From: Saprospiraceae bacterium
GTDB lineage: Bacteria > Bacteroidota > Bacteroidia > Chitinophagales > Saprospiraceae
NCBI GenBank assembly: GCA_016715985.1
Contig: JADJXD010000001.1
Location: 558,001 to 622,000 of the forward strand
Direction: 5' to 3'
Length of the DNA: 64,000 nucleotides
Below are positions 34,147-41,959 of the stretch, in pieces. The notes under the pieces were generated by a model. The model was not told the DNA's origin. It worked only from the letters and a program-made list of their open reading frames with translations, and did not search any database. A program made the position numbers and the translations under genes. The number at the start of each line of letters is the position of its first letter. Within the stretch, counting starts at the first letter, position 1.

Positions 34147-34504
34147 TTTTTTTATTCTAAGAGCAATTGATCGAAATACATTTTTAAATTTAACACAGAC
34201 TTCATTTTTTTCAGATATTTTTTAAATATTCAAAGAGCAAGTCTTCTCCAAAAACTCCTTAGTTTAAATCCATACTTCTACTTCATTGATAATCAAACGT
34301 TTCCTTTTGGGACGAAGGTGAAAAACGTTTGATTATTATACAAATTATCTTTATGGAGTGAGCCCAAGAAATATTTTTAATCAAAAAGAAATCAGGTGAC
34401 TACCCTATTTTTGGCATTTAAAAGAAAGATGAAAATCTTACTTTTGAATGCCCGTTATTGATGTACACAAAAATATGTCTTTTATAAATACTAATTTACA
34501 GGAT
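34147..34504. other. Intergenic stretch with a long hairpin
   Basis: No gene is seen in these 358 bases. The one strong feature is the inverted repeat at 34287-34338 described separately. The stretch separates two minus-strand genes, so it holds the 3' end signals of the BI-1 gene and the promoter of the 143-residue protein. Confidence 0.4.
34287..34338. repeat. Long inverted repeat (14-bp arms, 20-base loop)
   Basis: TAATCAAACGTTT (34290-34302) pairs perfectly with AAACGTTTGATTA (34323-34335), and pairing extends outward through an A-T, a G-T and a T-A pair. The 20-base loop contains a small CCTT/AAGG stem. No T-run follows. It may be a strong RNA hairpin or a protein site; each arm has the palindrome AAACGTTT. 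Confidence 0.6.
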
Positions 34505-35258
34505 TTAATCACGATTTAATTTGGACAACAATCGTAAAAACTCAACATACAACCATACTAAAGTAACCATAAGTCCCAATGCACAAAACCATTCCATGTA
34601 TTTAGGGGCTCCGTGTTCCTGTCCTTTATCAAAAGCATCAAAATCCAAAATAAGATTCATGGATGCGATACCTATAATGACCAGACTGATACCTATTCCT
34701 ATAAATCCACCTTCATGAAGATAAGGGATGTTGAATCCAAAAAATCCTCCTATAAATGAAGCCATATAAACCAAAAAAACAGCGCCTGTCGCCATGACCA
34801 CACCCATACGGAATTTTTCGGTTACTTTGATCCAACCTGATTTATAAACGAATAACATTGTCAGCATCGTACCCATCGTTAGTATCACAGCCTGCAATAT
34901 GATTCCATCCATTAATGATGCATAATAAGCAGATACTGACCCCAGGAAAAGACCTTCAAACAAGGCATAAACCGGTGCAGCAATCGCTGACGTGTGGGGC
35001 TTGAAACTGGCTACTAATACGGCAATCAGACCACCGACAGCTCCTGTGATTAATAAAAAAGTAGATGGCATCACAAAACTTGCAAGACCGGTAATTAACA
35101 TCAGTCCAAATAAAATAAATGTTTTGTTTACTGCCCCGAGATATTGTCATCGTTTCAACAGAGACACCTTCCAAATGCGCCTGATCGATGGCTGCATTTT
35201 TTAGTTTCTCTTCACTCATGACAGGGTTGTGGGATTCAAAAAAGGATTTTGTGGACAT
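34505..35258 (-). pseudogene. Bax inhibitor-1/YccA-family membrane protein, frameshifted
   Basis: The full family sequence is split over two frames. The N-terminal part (ATG at 35258) reads MSTKSFFESHNPVMSEEKLK and VSVETMTIS. The family continuation GAVNKTFILFGLMLITG is present only in the next frame. One extra base in the CCCCG run at 35134-35138 explains the shift. The rest (to 34505) has seven hydrophobic helices and the YLHEGG, LILDFDAFDKGQEHGAPKYM and LVTLVWLYVEFLRLL motifs of BI-1/YccA proteins, inner-membrane proteins linked to calcium leak and FtsH control. Either a sequencing error in the homopolymer or a real frameshift would give this; otherwise the sequence shows no decay. Confidence 0.75.
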
Positions 35259-35471
35259 AATTTTGGATTTTGTTTGACAATGATACGAACTATTTAATAA
35301 TCTTTAGAAAAAATAATTATTTATCTTCAAAAAATCATTTGAAGTTTTATAAAGGACCAAAAATCAAAAAAAATATCTTCTTAAGTCCGGAATTATGATA
35401 AACTAATTTTCAAACTTGAAAAGTTTTTCAACATCTGTAAGGAAGAATTGTCTTTACGTTTAATATCGTAC

Positions 35472-37049
35472 TTAGTTTAATATTACTCTAGCACCTATCT
35501 GCAAGCTTAACGTATGAATTTTATCCTTATTAGGTCCTATTCCAATATCTGCACTTATCAGATGTCTGTTATACTGGGACTGTAAGTAAAGTGATGACCT
35601 TTGATAAAGTGTTTTTTCAATACCGAAACCAAATCCGGCGGTAACAAAATAATTATCTTTAAAACTTCCATTTTCAAAATAACCGGGTGTAAATTTTTTT
35701 TCATCTATCAGTCTAAGATCTGTATCTAATGAACGGCTCGCATTTCTACCTTGTTTTATTTTGGTAGTAATTTCATATTCTGCATCTGTAATCAGATTTA
35801 AAGTAGAACCCAGACTCAAATAAGCGTCCCATGATTTATTTTTAACCATGTGCAATTTGATTCCGGCTGGTAAACTCAGAATATTGTAAGCGATTTCATC
35901 CAAGCTTGTTTCAAAAAAATTATCGGCAATTTGATTATGTTGTTCTTTTATCAACTGAGGTCTATACTTTAAAGTTGTATATTTTAATCCTGCATCCCAT
36001 GACCAGTAATTTTTTCTGAATGATAAATTGAATCCATACGAATTATTAAATGCCTCTTTATTATATGAAGCTACAGAATATACCTTGTCAAAAGGTGTAT
36101 TGATAAGATTTACATCTGCTGAATAATAAATCCCAAAGGAACTACGAACGAAATCTTCATTATGTCCTAAAGGTTCTAACTGCAATAAAACTGGATCTTC
36201 TTCTGCCATTGAAATTTGGCGGTTCAGCAAACAGGCAATAATGGAATCAGCTGAAATTTGATGATCAAATATCGAAGCTAATTTCAAGGTATAAAAGTCC
36301 TTATTCAGACTTGAAATATCCAATAATTTGGAACGTACATCTTGAAATGATTCAACTTCCTGATCAGAATTATTCAAAATAATTTTACTATCCATTGCAA
36401 TTTCGTTCTCAAACTCCGCAAAATCAAAATGCGCAATAGTATTGGAGTCAATTACCTGGGATTGATTCACCTGAACGATTTGTTCCTGACTCAAATTTTC
36501 AGGTTGTGCTTTTGTCAGAATTTCTTCTCTTGATGATATGGCTATGTGATTTTTTGTTCGGTTTACTATAGTTTGATTCAGTTTACCATGTTTGAAATCC
36601 GGTTTTTCAGTTCCTGACTGAATTCGTTTATCAGTATCTGAAAATGCATTTTCTGATGTATATTCGCCAGAATCGTAAGCTAATAACAATGGTTTATTTT
36701 CAGGAATTCTGTTTTGTCTTAGCTCAGAAAGATTGTAAATTGTAAAGAGAATGAGTAAAACAGCACAAAATTCAAAGGATTTAACAGTATATATTTTAAG
36801 TTTTCTTTTAAGGAGAGTCTCAAGTACTTCTTTCATGTAATTCCAGTGCCCTGATGAATAAGGAACAGCATAATATTCTACCGATTCCTGAACCTTAGCA
36901 TCAAACTCCATATCATTTTCGAGATCCTGAAAATCATTTTCAGCATCTAATAAGTGTTCAAAAGAAGACCAGTCCCCGGGTGTATTTTGGGCGGACAACT
37001 CATTTAACTTTGATCTCAGGATATCATCAAAATTCTTATTCTCTCTCAT
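35472..37049 (-). CDS. Anti-sigma-like protein with outer-membrane-barrel-like domain
   Basis: The 525-residue protein is encoded directly after an ECF sigma factor; the two overlap by ATGA (37046-37049). The N-terminal 90 residues are acidic and cytoplasmic in character (FDDILRSKLNELSAQNTPGD). One membrane helix follows (about 94-112, FEFCAVLLILFTIYNL). After a long Ser/Asn/Gln-rich linker, the C-terminal 200 residues form amphipathic strands (e.g. WSWDAGLKYTTLKYRPQL, YLSLGSTLNLITDAEYEI, ending LQIGARVILN) like a small barrel or beta-sandwich. Such fusions occur next to ECF sigma genes in Bacteroidota and are thought to act as anti-sigma factors. The link to the barrel is inference. Confidence 0.75.
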   Translation of the reverse strand: MRENKNFDDILRSKLNELSAQNTPGDWSSFEHLLDAENDFQDLENDMEFDAKVQESVEYYAVPYSSGHWNYMKEVLETLLKRKLKIYTVKSFEFCAVLLILFTIYNLSELRQNRIPENKPLLLAYDSGEYTSENAFSDTDKRIQSGTEKPDFKHGKLNQTIVNRTKNHIAISSREEILTKAQPENLSQEQIVQVNQSQVIDSNTIAHFDFAEFENEIAMDSKIILNNSDQEVESFQDVRSKLLDISSLNKDFYTLKLASIFDHQISADSIIACLLNRQISMAEEDPVLLQLEPLGHNEDFVRSSFGIYYSADVNLINTPFDKVYSVASYNKEAFNNSYGFNLSFRKNYWSWDAGLKYTTLKYRPQLIKEQHNQIADNFFETSLDEIAYNILSLPAGIKLHMVKNKSWDAYLSLGSTLNLITDAEYEITTKIKQGRNASRSLDTDLRLIDEKKFTPGYFENGSFKDNYFVTAGFGFGIEKTLYQRSSLYLQSQYNRHLISADIGIGPNKDKIHTLSLQIGARVILN

Positions 37050-37603
37050 ACAATTGCTTCCTTTCTGAGCAAAATTTGCTTTAATTTGGTTCTTGCTTTT
37101 ACCAGATTTGATCTGGATGTGCTTTCTGTAATACCGAGTATTCCTGCAATTTCTTTGTGAGAATAACCTTCTATTACATAAAGATTAAAAACAGAACGAT
37201 AAGAAAGTGTTAATTGCTGCAAAGCACTTAGAATTTCTTCTGCATTTAACTGACTTACGGCATCTGGATCAGAACTGCTGACATAATATGCATACTCAAT
37301 ATCTTCAGTCTTTCGTCGCAACTCTTTTCGGTAATAGTCTATAGCTGTATTTATAATTATTCTTCTGATCCAAGCAGCCAATGAAGTGCCTGAGTTATAT
37401 TTTTCAATATTTCTGAAGACTTTAATAAAACCTTCATGCAAAATGTCAAGGGCATCTTCATCACAATTGGCATATCGCAGACAGACACCCATCATCATTG
37501 AGTAATGCATTTCATACAATTGCTTTTGCGCCCATCTTTCATTATCAATACAGGCCTGTATGAAATTATTTTCTTCCCCTTCTATTTGCAGAATCAAATC
37601 CAT
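37046..37603 (-). CDS. ECF RNA polymerase sigma-70 factor
   Basis: The 185-residue sigma factor has only regions 2 and 4. Region 2 is marked by CDEDALDILHEGFIKVFRNI and WIRRIIINTAIDYYRKE, and region 4 by LQQLTLSYRSVFNLYVIEGY with the helix-turn-helix SHKEIAGILGITESTSRSNL. It is first in a two-gene operon with the anti-sigma-like protein, whose start overlaps its stop. Its target promoters are unknown. Confidence 0.93.
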   Translation of the reverse strand: MDLILQIEGEENNFIQACIDNERWAQKQLYEMHYSMMMGVCLRYANCDEDALDILHEGFIKVFRNIEKYNSGTSLAAWIRRIIINTAIDYYRKELRRKTEDIEYAYYVSSSDPDAVSQLNAEEILSALQQLTLSYRSVFNLYVIEGYSHKEIAGILGITESTSRSNLVKARTKLKQILLRKEAIV

Positions 37604-37759
37604 GCAATAAAAGTAAAAAGATGTTTTGAATTAAAAGTAAATTGTTATGTTAAAAATTCACTAAAAAGTAAAATAGATAACTTTTCAGGTTGAAACAGCG
37701 ACTTTAAACTATAAAATATGGTAGCAAACCCAAAGACAAATATATAAAAGAAAGTACTT

Positions 37760-38419
37760 TCAGGTACCAAAAACGTACTGAATAATATTTGCTCCCATTT
37801 TCAAAGCTTTCAACCTTACTTCAGGCGGATCATTATGGACTTCTTCATCTTCCCATCCATCCCCCAGATCACATTCAAACGTGTAATAACAAACAAGTCT
37901 GCCTTCCCAAATTAAACCAAAACCCTGAGCAGGTTTATCATCATGTTTATGAATCTTAGGTACCCCATTTTCAAACTTGAATTTCTGTTGGTAAATTTGG
38001 TGCTGAAAAGGTAATTCAATAAAGCTTAATTCCGGAAAAACTCTTTTCATTGCGACCCTGACATAAGGATCCATTCCGTAATTATCATCAATATGCAAAA
38101 ACCCTCCCGCTATCAGATAATTCCTGAGATTTTCTGCTTCTGCGGTAGAAAATACCACATTACCATGTCCTGTCATATGCACAAAAGGATAATTGTACAA
38201 TTCAACACTTCCAACATCGACTACACCATAATCAGGATCAATATTTGTACCTAATTGTTTATTACAGAATAAAGCCAGATTTATAAGTGCCGTAGGATTT
38301 GAATACCAATCGCCTCCACCGTTATACTTTAAAAGCGCAATTTTGACGCTTGGTTCTCCCACACTAAATCCTGAAAAAAAACTTAAGCAAAATAATATTG
38401 ACGAAACGAGTCTGATCAT
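37760..38419 (-). CDS. DUF4159 domain-containing exported protein
   Basis: The 219-residue protein has a signal peptide (about 1-20) and a DUF4159 domain: KIALLKYNGGGDWYSNPTAL near the start, YPFVHMTGHGNVVFSTAEAE, then LRNYLIAGGFLHIDDNYGMD and the WEGRLVCYYTFECDLGDGWE block. The fold resembles class-I glutamine amidotransferase-like flavodoxin folds without catalytic activity. Its role is not established; related genes often lie near MoxR/VWA clusters, but not here. Confidence 0.88.
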   Translation of the reverse strand: MIRLVSSILFCLSFFSGFSVGEPSVKIALLKYNGGGDWYSNPTALINLALFCNKQLGTNIDPDYGVVDVGSVELYNYPFVHMTGHGNVVFSTAEAENLRNYLIAGGFLHIDDNYGMDPYVRVAMKRVFPELSFIELPFQHQIYQQKFKFENGVPKIHKHDDKPAQGFGLIWEGRLVCYYTFECDLGDGWEDEEVHNDPPEVRLKALKMGANIIQYVFGT

Positions 38420-38533
38420 GTGATATATTTTTTATTCGAAAAAGTAAAAACAGTTGAAAATTTAAATCTGTTAAACTGGCTTAAAAATTCTGCATACTGC
38501 CACCATTCATTAACCAATTTCGTTACTTTAAGT

Positions 38534-39964
38534 TTACAACTCAGGAATCTGAAAAGAATATGGATAGGCACCCGGGTAGTTTTGATAAAAACCTTCTAAA
38601 ATGACATTTTTACCTCGCAGCGATTCTAAAATATTCAAAAGCTCCTTAGCAGAACTTATTTCACGTTCATTAATCTCAGTAATAATGTATCCCGGCTCCA
38701 TTCGGGTTTGGTGCACAATACTGTTTTTCAATACACTCACAACATATACACCTTTCTTCCCTGTCAAGGTCTTTTCATTAGAATCCACATCTCTGATTTC
38801 GATCCCGATTTCTTTAAGTATCTGATCTTTATAAATGGCAATAAGATCGGTTGTATTTAACTGATTTCTTAGTTGTACTTTTAACTTTAAAGGTTGTTGC
38901 TCCCTCAGAAATTCAACTGTGACATCATCTCCGGGCCTGTACTGTGCAATCTGTTCCATAAAAGAAGATGTTGTGAGTGTCTTTACATCATTGACACTCA
39001 ATATAATATCATTCTGCTGTAGGCCTGCCTGATGGGCCCCGCCTTTATGAGCTACTGATGCAATAAAAACACCTGCTACATCTTTTATACCGTATCTGTC
39101 TGCCATTTTCTGATCGACATTGGTAATTTCAATACCCAGCCATCCTCTTTGAACTGCTCCGAATTCTTTCAGGTCTATTAATACTTTCCTTGCAAGATTA
39201 GATGGTATGGCAAAAGAAAAACCTTCATAATTTCCGGAAGAGCTCATGATAGCTGTATTTATACCTACCAATCTTCCTTGCGTGTTTATTAAAGCTCCAC
39301 CGCTATTTCCGGGATTGACAGCGGCATCTGTCTGGATAAATGACTCTATCCCCTGATTTTCAAGAATATTTATGCTTCTTGCTTTAGCACTAACAATACC
39401 TGCTGTCACTGTAGATTGAAGTCTGAAAGGGTTACCTACTGCCATCACCCACTCCCCTATCTGAAGTGAATCCGAATTCCCAAATACCAAAAAAGGAAGG
39501 TTTTCTGCTTCAATTTTCAACAATGCCAGATCAGTACTTGGATCTGTTCCTACTATTTTTCCTTTATAAGCTCTTTGATCATTTAAAAGAATATTTACTT
39601 CTGTCGCATTTTGAACAACATGATAATTGGTAGCTAAATATCCATCACTGGTAAAAATTACACCTGAACCTGTAGATGGGGTATAATTCCTTAAGTCTTT
39701 ACTGACAGATGCCCGTATAGATACTACTGATTCTCTGCATGTACGGGCTGCTTCAATGAAATCAGTCGGAGCCGAAGCACTGAATGCTCTGTGGATTCTG
39801 TCCGATAACAATATGTCATGTTCTGCGGCCAGGGTTGCATTTCTTTCAGAACTCATTTTTGCATAATCAATTATAAAAAAATTATGGTAAAATATTAATA
39901 CAAGGCTGCTGCTTAAAATGGAAGCAAAAATATAAAAAAAGAAAATTTTAAATCTAAACTTCAT
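38534..39964 (-). CDS. HtrA/DegQ-family serine protease with two PDZ domains
   Basis: The 476-residue periplasmic protease has an N-terminal anchor helix (about 6-27). The trypsin-like domain has His115 (ATNYHVVQ), Asp145 (DPSTDLALLKI) and Ser221 (NPGNSGGAL), so the catalytic triad is complete. PDZ1 covers about 268-360 (RGWLGIEITNV, GAHQAGLQQNDIILSVND) and PDZ2 about 380-465 (KGVYVVSVLKNSIVHQTRME, PGYIITEINE). DegQ-type proteases degrade or refold damaged envelope proteins. It ends a minus-strand block. Confidence 0.93.
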   Translation of the reverse strand: MKFRFKIFFFYIFASILSSSLVLIFYHNFFIIDYAKMSSERNATLAAEHDILLSDRIHRAFSASAPTDFIEAARTCRESVVSIRASVSKDLRNYTPSTGSGVIFTSDGYLATNYHVVQNATEVNILLNDQRAYKGKIVGTDPSTDLALLKIEAENLPFLVFGNSDSLQIGEWVMAVGNPFRLQSTVTAGIVSAKARSINILENQGIESFIQTDAAVNPGNSGGALINTQGRLVGINTAIMSSSGNYEGFSFAIPSNLARKVLIDLKEFGAVQRGWLGIEITNVDQKMADRYGIKDVAGVFIASVAHKGGAHQAGLQQNDIILSVNDVKTLTTSSFMEQIAQYRPGDDVTVEFLREQQPLKLKVQLRNQLNTTDLIAIYKDQILKEIGIEIRDVDSNEKTLTGKKGVYVVSVLKNSIVHQTRMEPGYIITEINEREISSAKELLNILESLRGKNVILEGFYQNYPGAYPYSFQIPEL

Positions 39965-40047
39965 AAAAACAAATTATTACACATAACATATTAATGAAAT
40001 ATATTGCAAATATAAATGATTAAACATAATTATTAATATAAACGGTT

Positions 40048-40055
40048 TAATTTTG
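40048..40055 (+). promoter_or_regulatory. -7 box of dapF
   Basis: TAATTTTG is a full TAnnTTTG match 38 bases before the dapF ATG at 40094. A TTTG element at the usual distance is not clear. Confidence 0.4.
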
Positions 40056-40093
40056 AGTGTTGATTCAGAAACATAGTTAAAACTTCATTAAAA

Positions 40094-40885
40094 ATGAATA
40101 TTCCATTCAGTAAATATCAGGGAACAGGAAATGATTTCATATTATTAGATCAAAGATCTATTAAGTGGATAGATGTTTCTGATCAAAAACTTATAGAAAA
40201 AATGTGTGATCGACGGTTCGGTATAGGAGCAGATGGCTTGATTCTTTTAGAAAATTCTGATAAGTTTGCATTCAGAATGATATATTTCAATGCAGATGGA
40301 AATCAAAGTACAATGTGTGGCAATGGAGGAAGATGTATTGTAAAATTCGCACAACAAAAAGGTTTATTTTCTGACTCTTGTTCATTTGATGCTATTGACG
40401 GAGAGCACCTGGCTAAAATAGATTTGATCAAACCGGATATCATCAGTTTACAAATGAAAGATGTACATAAGATTCTGAATCCTGAAAAAGATGTTTATAT
40501 TTTAAATACCGGCTCACCTCACTTTGTAAAATTTGTTGACTCTATGCCAGAAAATGTAAGTAGAGCGGGTAAGGCAATCAGATATACAGAAGAGTTTAAA
40601 GCTGAAGGTATCAATGTTAATTTTGTGGTTGTCCTTCAAAACAGTCTTTCAATAGCAACATATGAACGAGGTGTAGAAGATGAAACATTGTCCTGTGGCA
40701 CCGGCGTAACTGCGGCTGTACTGGCATATGCCAAAGCTTATTCAAAATACGAAGGTACCATTAAAGCACTAACAAAAGGCGGAGAACTATCCGTTCAATT
40801 TAAAAGCAATGAAGATGGATTTCGGGACATTTGGTTAATTGGTCCGGCAGTACATGTTTTTGATGGTGTATACAAATCAAACTAA
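40094..40885 (+). CDS. dapF: Diaminopimelate epimerase
   Basis: The 263-residue enzyme has the normal family length and converts LL- to meso-diaminopimelate for lysine and peptidoglycan synthesis. The two catalytic cysteines are in the right contexts: Cys75 (STMCGNGGRC) and Cys201 (ETLSCGTGVTAA). Substrate-binding motifs KYQGTGNDF, NADGN and YERGVEDETL are intact. It is transcribed alone, divergent from the HtrA gene and convergent with the YpfJ gene. Confidence 0.96.
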   Translation: MNIPFSKYQGTGNDFILLDQRSIKWIDVSDQKLIEKMCDRRFGIGADGLILLENSDKFAFRMIYFNADGNQSTMCGNGGRCIVKFAQQKGLFSDSCSFDAIDGEHLAKIDLIKPDIISLQMKDVHKILNPEKDVYILNTGSPHFVKFVDSMPENVSRAGKAIRYTEEFKAEGINVNFVVVLQNSLSIATYERGVEDETLSCGTGVTAAVLAYAKAYSKYEGTIKALTKGGELSVQFKSNEDGFRDIWLIGPAVHVFDGVYKSN

Positions 40886-40928
40886 AAAGTTACATTTTCT
40901 TATTCATACGATAAATCAGGTAGAATAC

Positions 40929-41783
40929 TTATTGCAAAAGTTCTTTAAAAGTATCGCCATAAGCCAGATCTCCGGTCTTAAAACCTCTTGAAAACCAATA
41001 CATCCTTTGTTCTGAAGTACCGTGGGTATAAGTTTCGGGATTGGTGTGACCCTGCATTCTTTTTTGCATATAATCATTGCCTACTACTGCGGCTGCATTC
41101 AATGCTTCTTCAATGTCACCTTCTTCCAGATATTTCTGAATATGATGCGCCCAAACACCGGCAAAAAAATCAGCCTGCAACTCGACCGGTACCTGTATTT
41201 TATTTCCTTCAACCTGGCTCACTCTGGAACGCATTTGCTGAACTTTGCTGAGAATACCTTGCTGATGCTGGACATGATGCCCCACTTCATGAGCGATTAC
41301 ATACGCAATGGCAAAATCACCTCCTTTAGCGCCGAATTTCTGCCTGAGTAACTCAAAGAAAGTAAGATCCATATAAACTGTCTCATCACCAGGACAATAG
41401 AACGGGCCTGATGAACTGGTAGCACCACCACAGGCTGAGCGTACCTGGTCATTAAATAGGACCAACTTGGGCTCCCGATATTTTTTACCCGCAGCCTGAA
41501 ATAATTTATTCCAAACATCTTCTGTGTCTGCAAAAACAGTTTTTACGAATTGACCCATCAGAACATCTTCTTTACTGAGTTCGGTTGGTTGAGATTGTTG
41601 TCCACCTTGCTGTAGCTGGCTTTCTAATTGTTGCTGAATTTGTGCAGGATCACCTCCCAAAAAAAGTTGAAATAGCAAAAATATCAACCCGAGCGCACCT
41701 CCCCCGACAGCTACCTTACCCGTAGTACCCATTCCTCTTCTGTCGTCCACATTGGTGCTTTGACGCCTGCCTTCCCATTTCAT
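40929..41783 (-). CDS. Neutral zinc metallopeptidase, YpfJ family
   Basis: The 284-residue protein has a short N-terminal cytoplasmic segment, one membrane helix (about 23-41) and a Gln-rich linker. The catalytic domain has the HEVGH zinc motif (165-169) in AIAYVIAHEVGHHVQHQQG, and the third ligand region ELQADFFAGVWAHH. Members carry the conserved WEGRRQS-x-NVDDRRG start, as here. They are membrane-anchored periplasmic or extracytoplasmic proteases of uncertain substrate. Confidence 0.93.
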   Translation of the reverse strand: MKWEGRRQSTNVDDRRGMGTTGKVAVGGGALGLIFLLFQLFLGGDPAQIQQQLESQLQQGGQQSQPTELSKEDVLMGQFVKTVFADTEDVWNKLFQAAGKKYREPKLVLFNDQVRSACGGATSSSGPFYCPGDETVYMDLTFFELLRQKFGAKGGDFAIAYVIAHEVGHHVQHQQGILSKVQQMRSRVSQVEGNKIQVPVELQADFFAGVWAHHIQKYLEEGDIEEALNAAAVVGNDYMQKRMQGHTNPETYTHGTSEQRMYWFSRGFKTGDLAYGDTFKELLQ

Positions 41784-41959
41784 ATGTTATCGTTTATTTG
41801 ATTTGTAATTAATTGTAACACTATATTCAATTAGAGATAAAAATGAAAACTTTTCTATCCCTGTCTGTACTTTCGGAATACAAACTTAGATTATATATTC
41901 AGTATTTCAAAAAATTTAGTTTTAAATACTTCAAAAAATAATATGAAAAAAATTAAATC

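Noticed and set aside
34956..35258. Separate small protein of 100 residues
   Set aside because: It is the N-terminal end of the frameshifted BI-1 gene plus out-of-frame residues.
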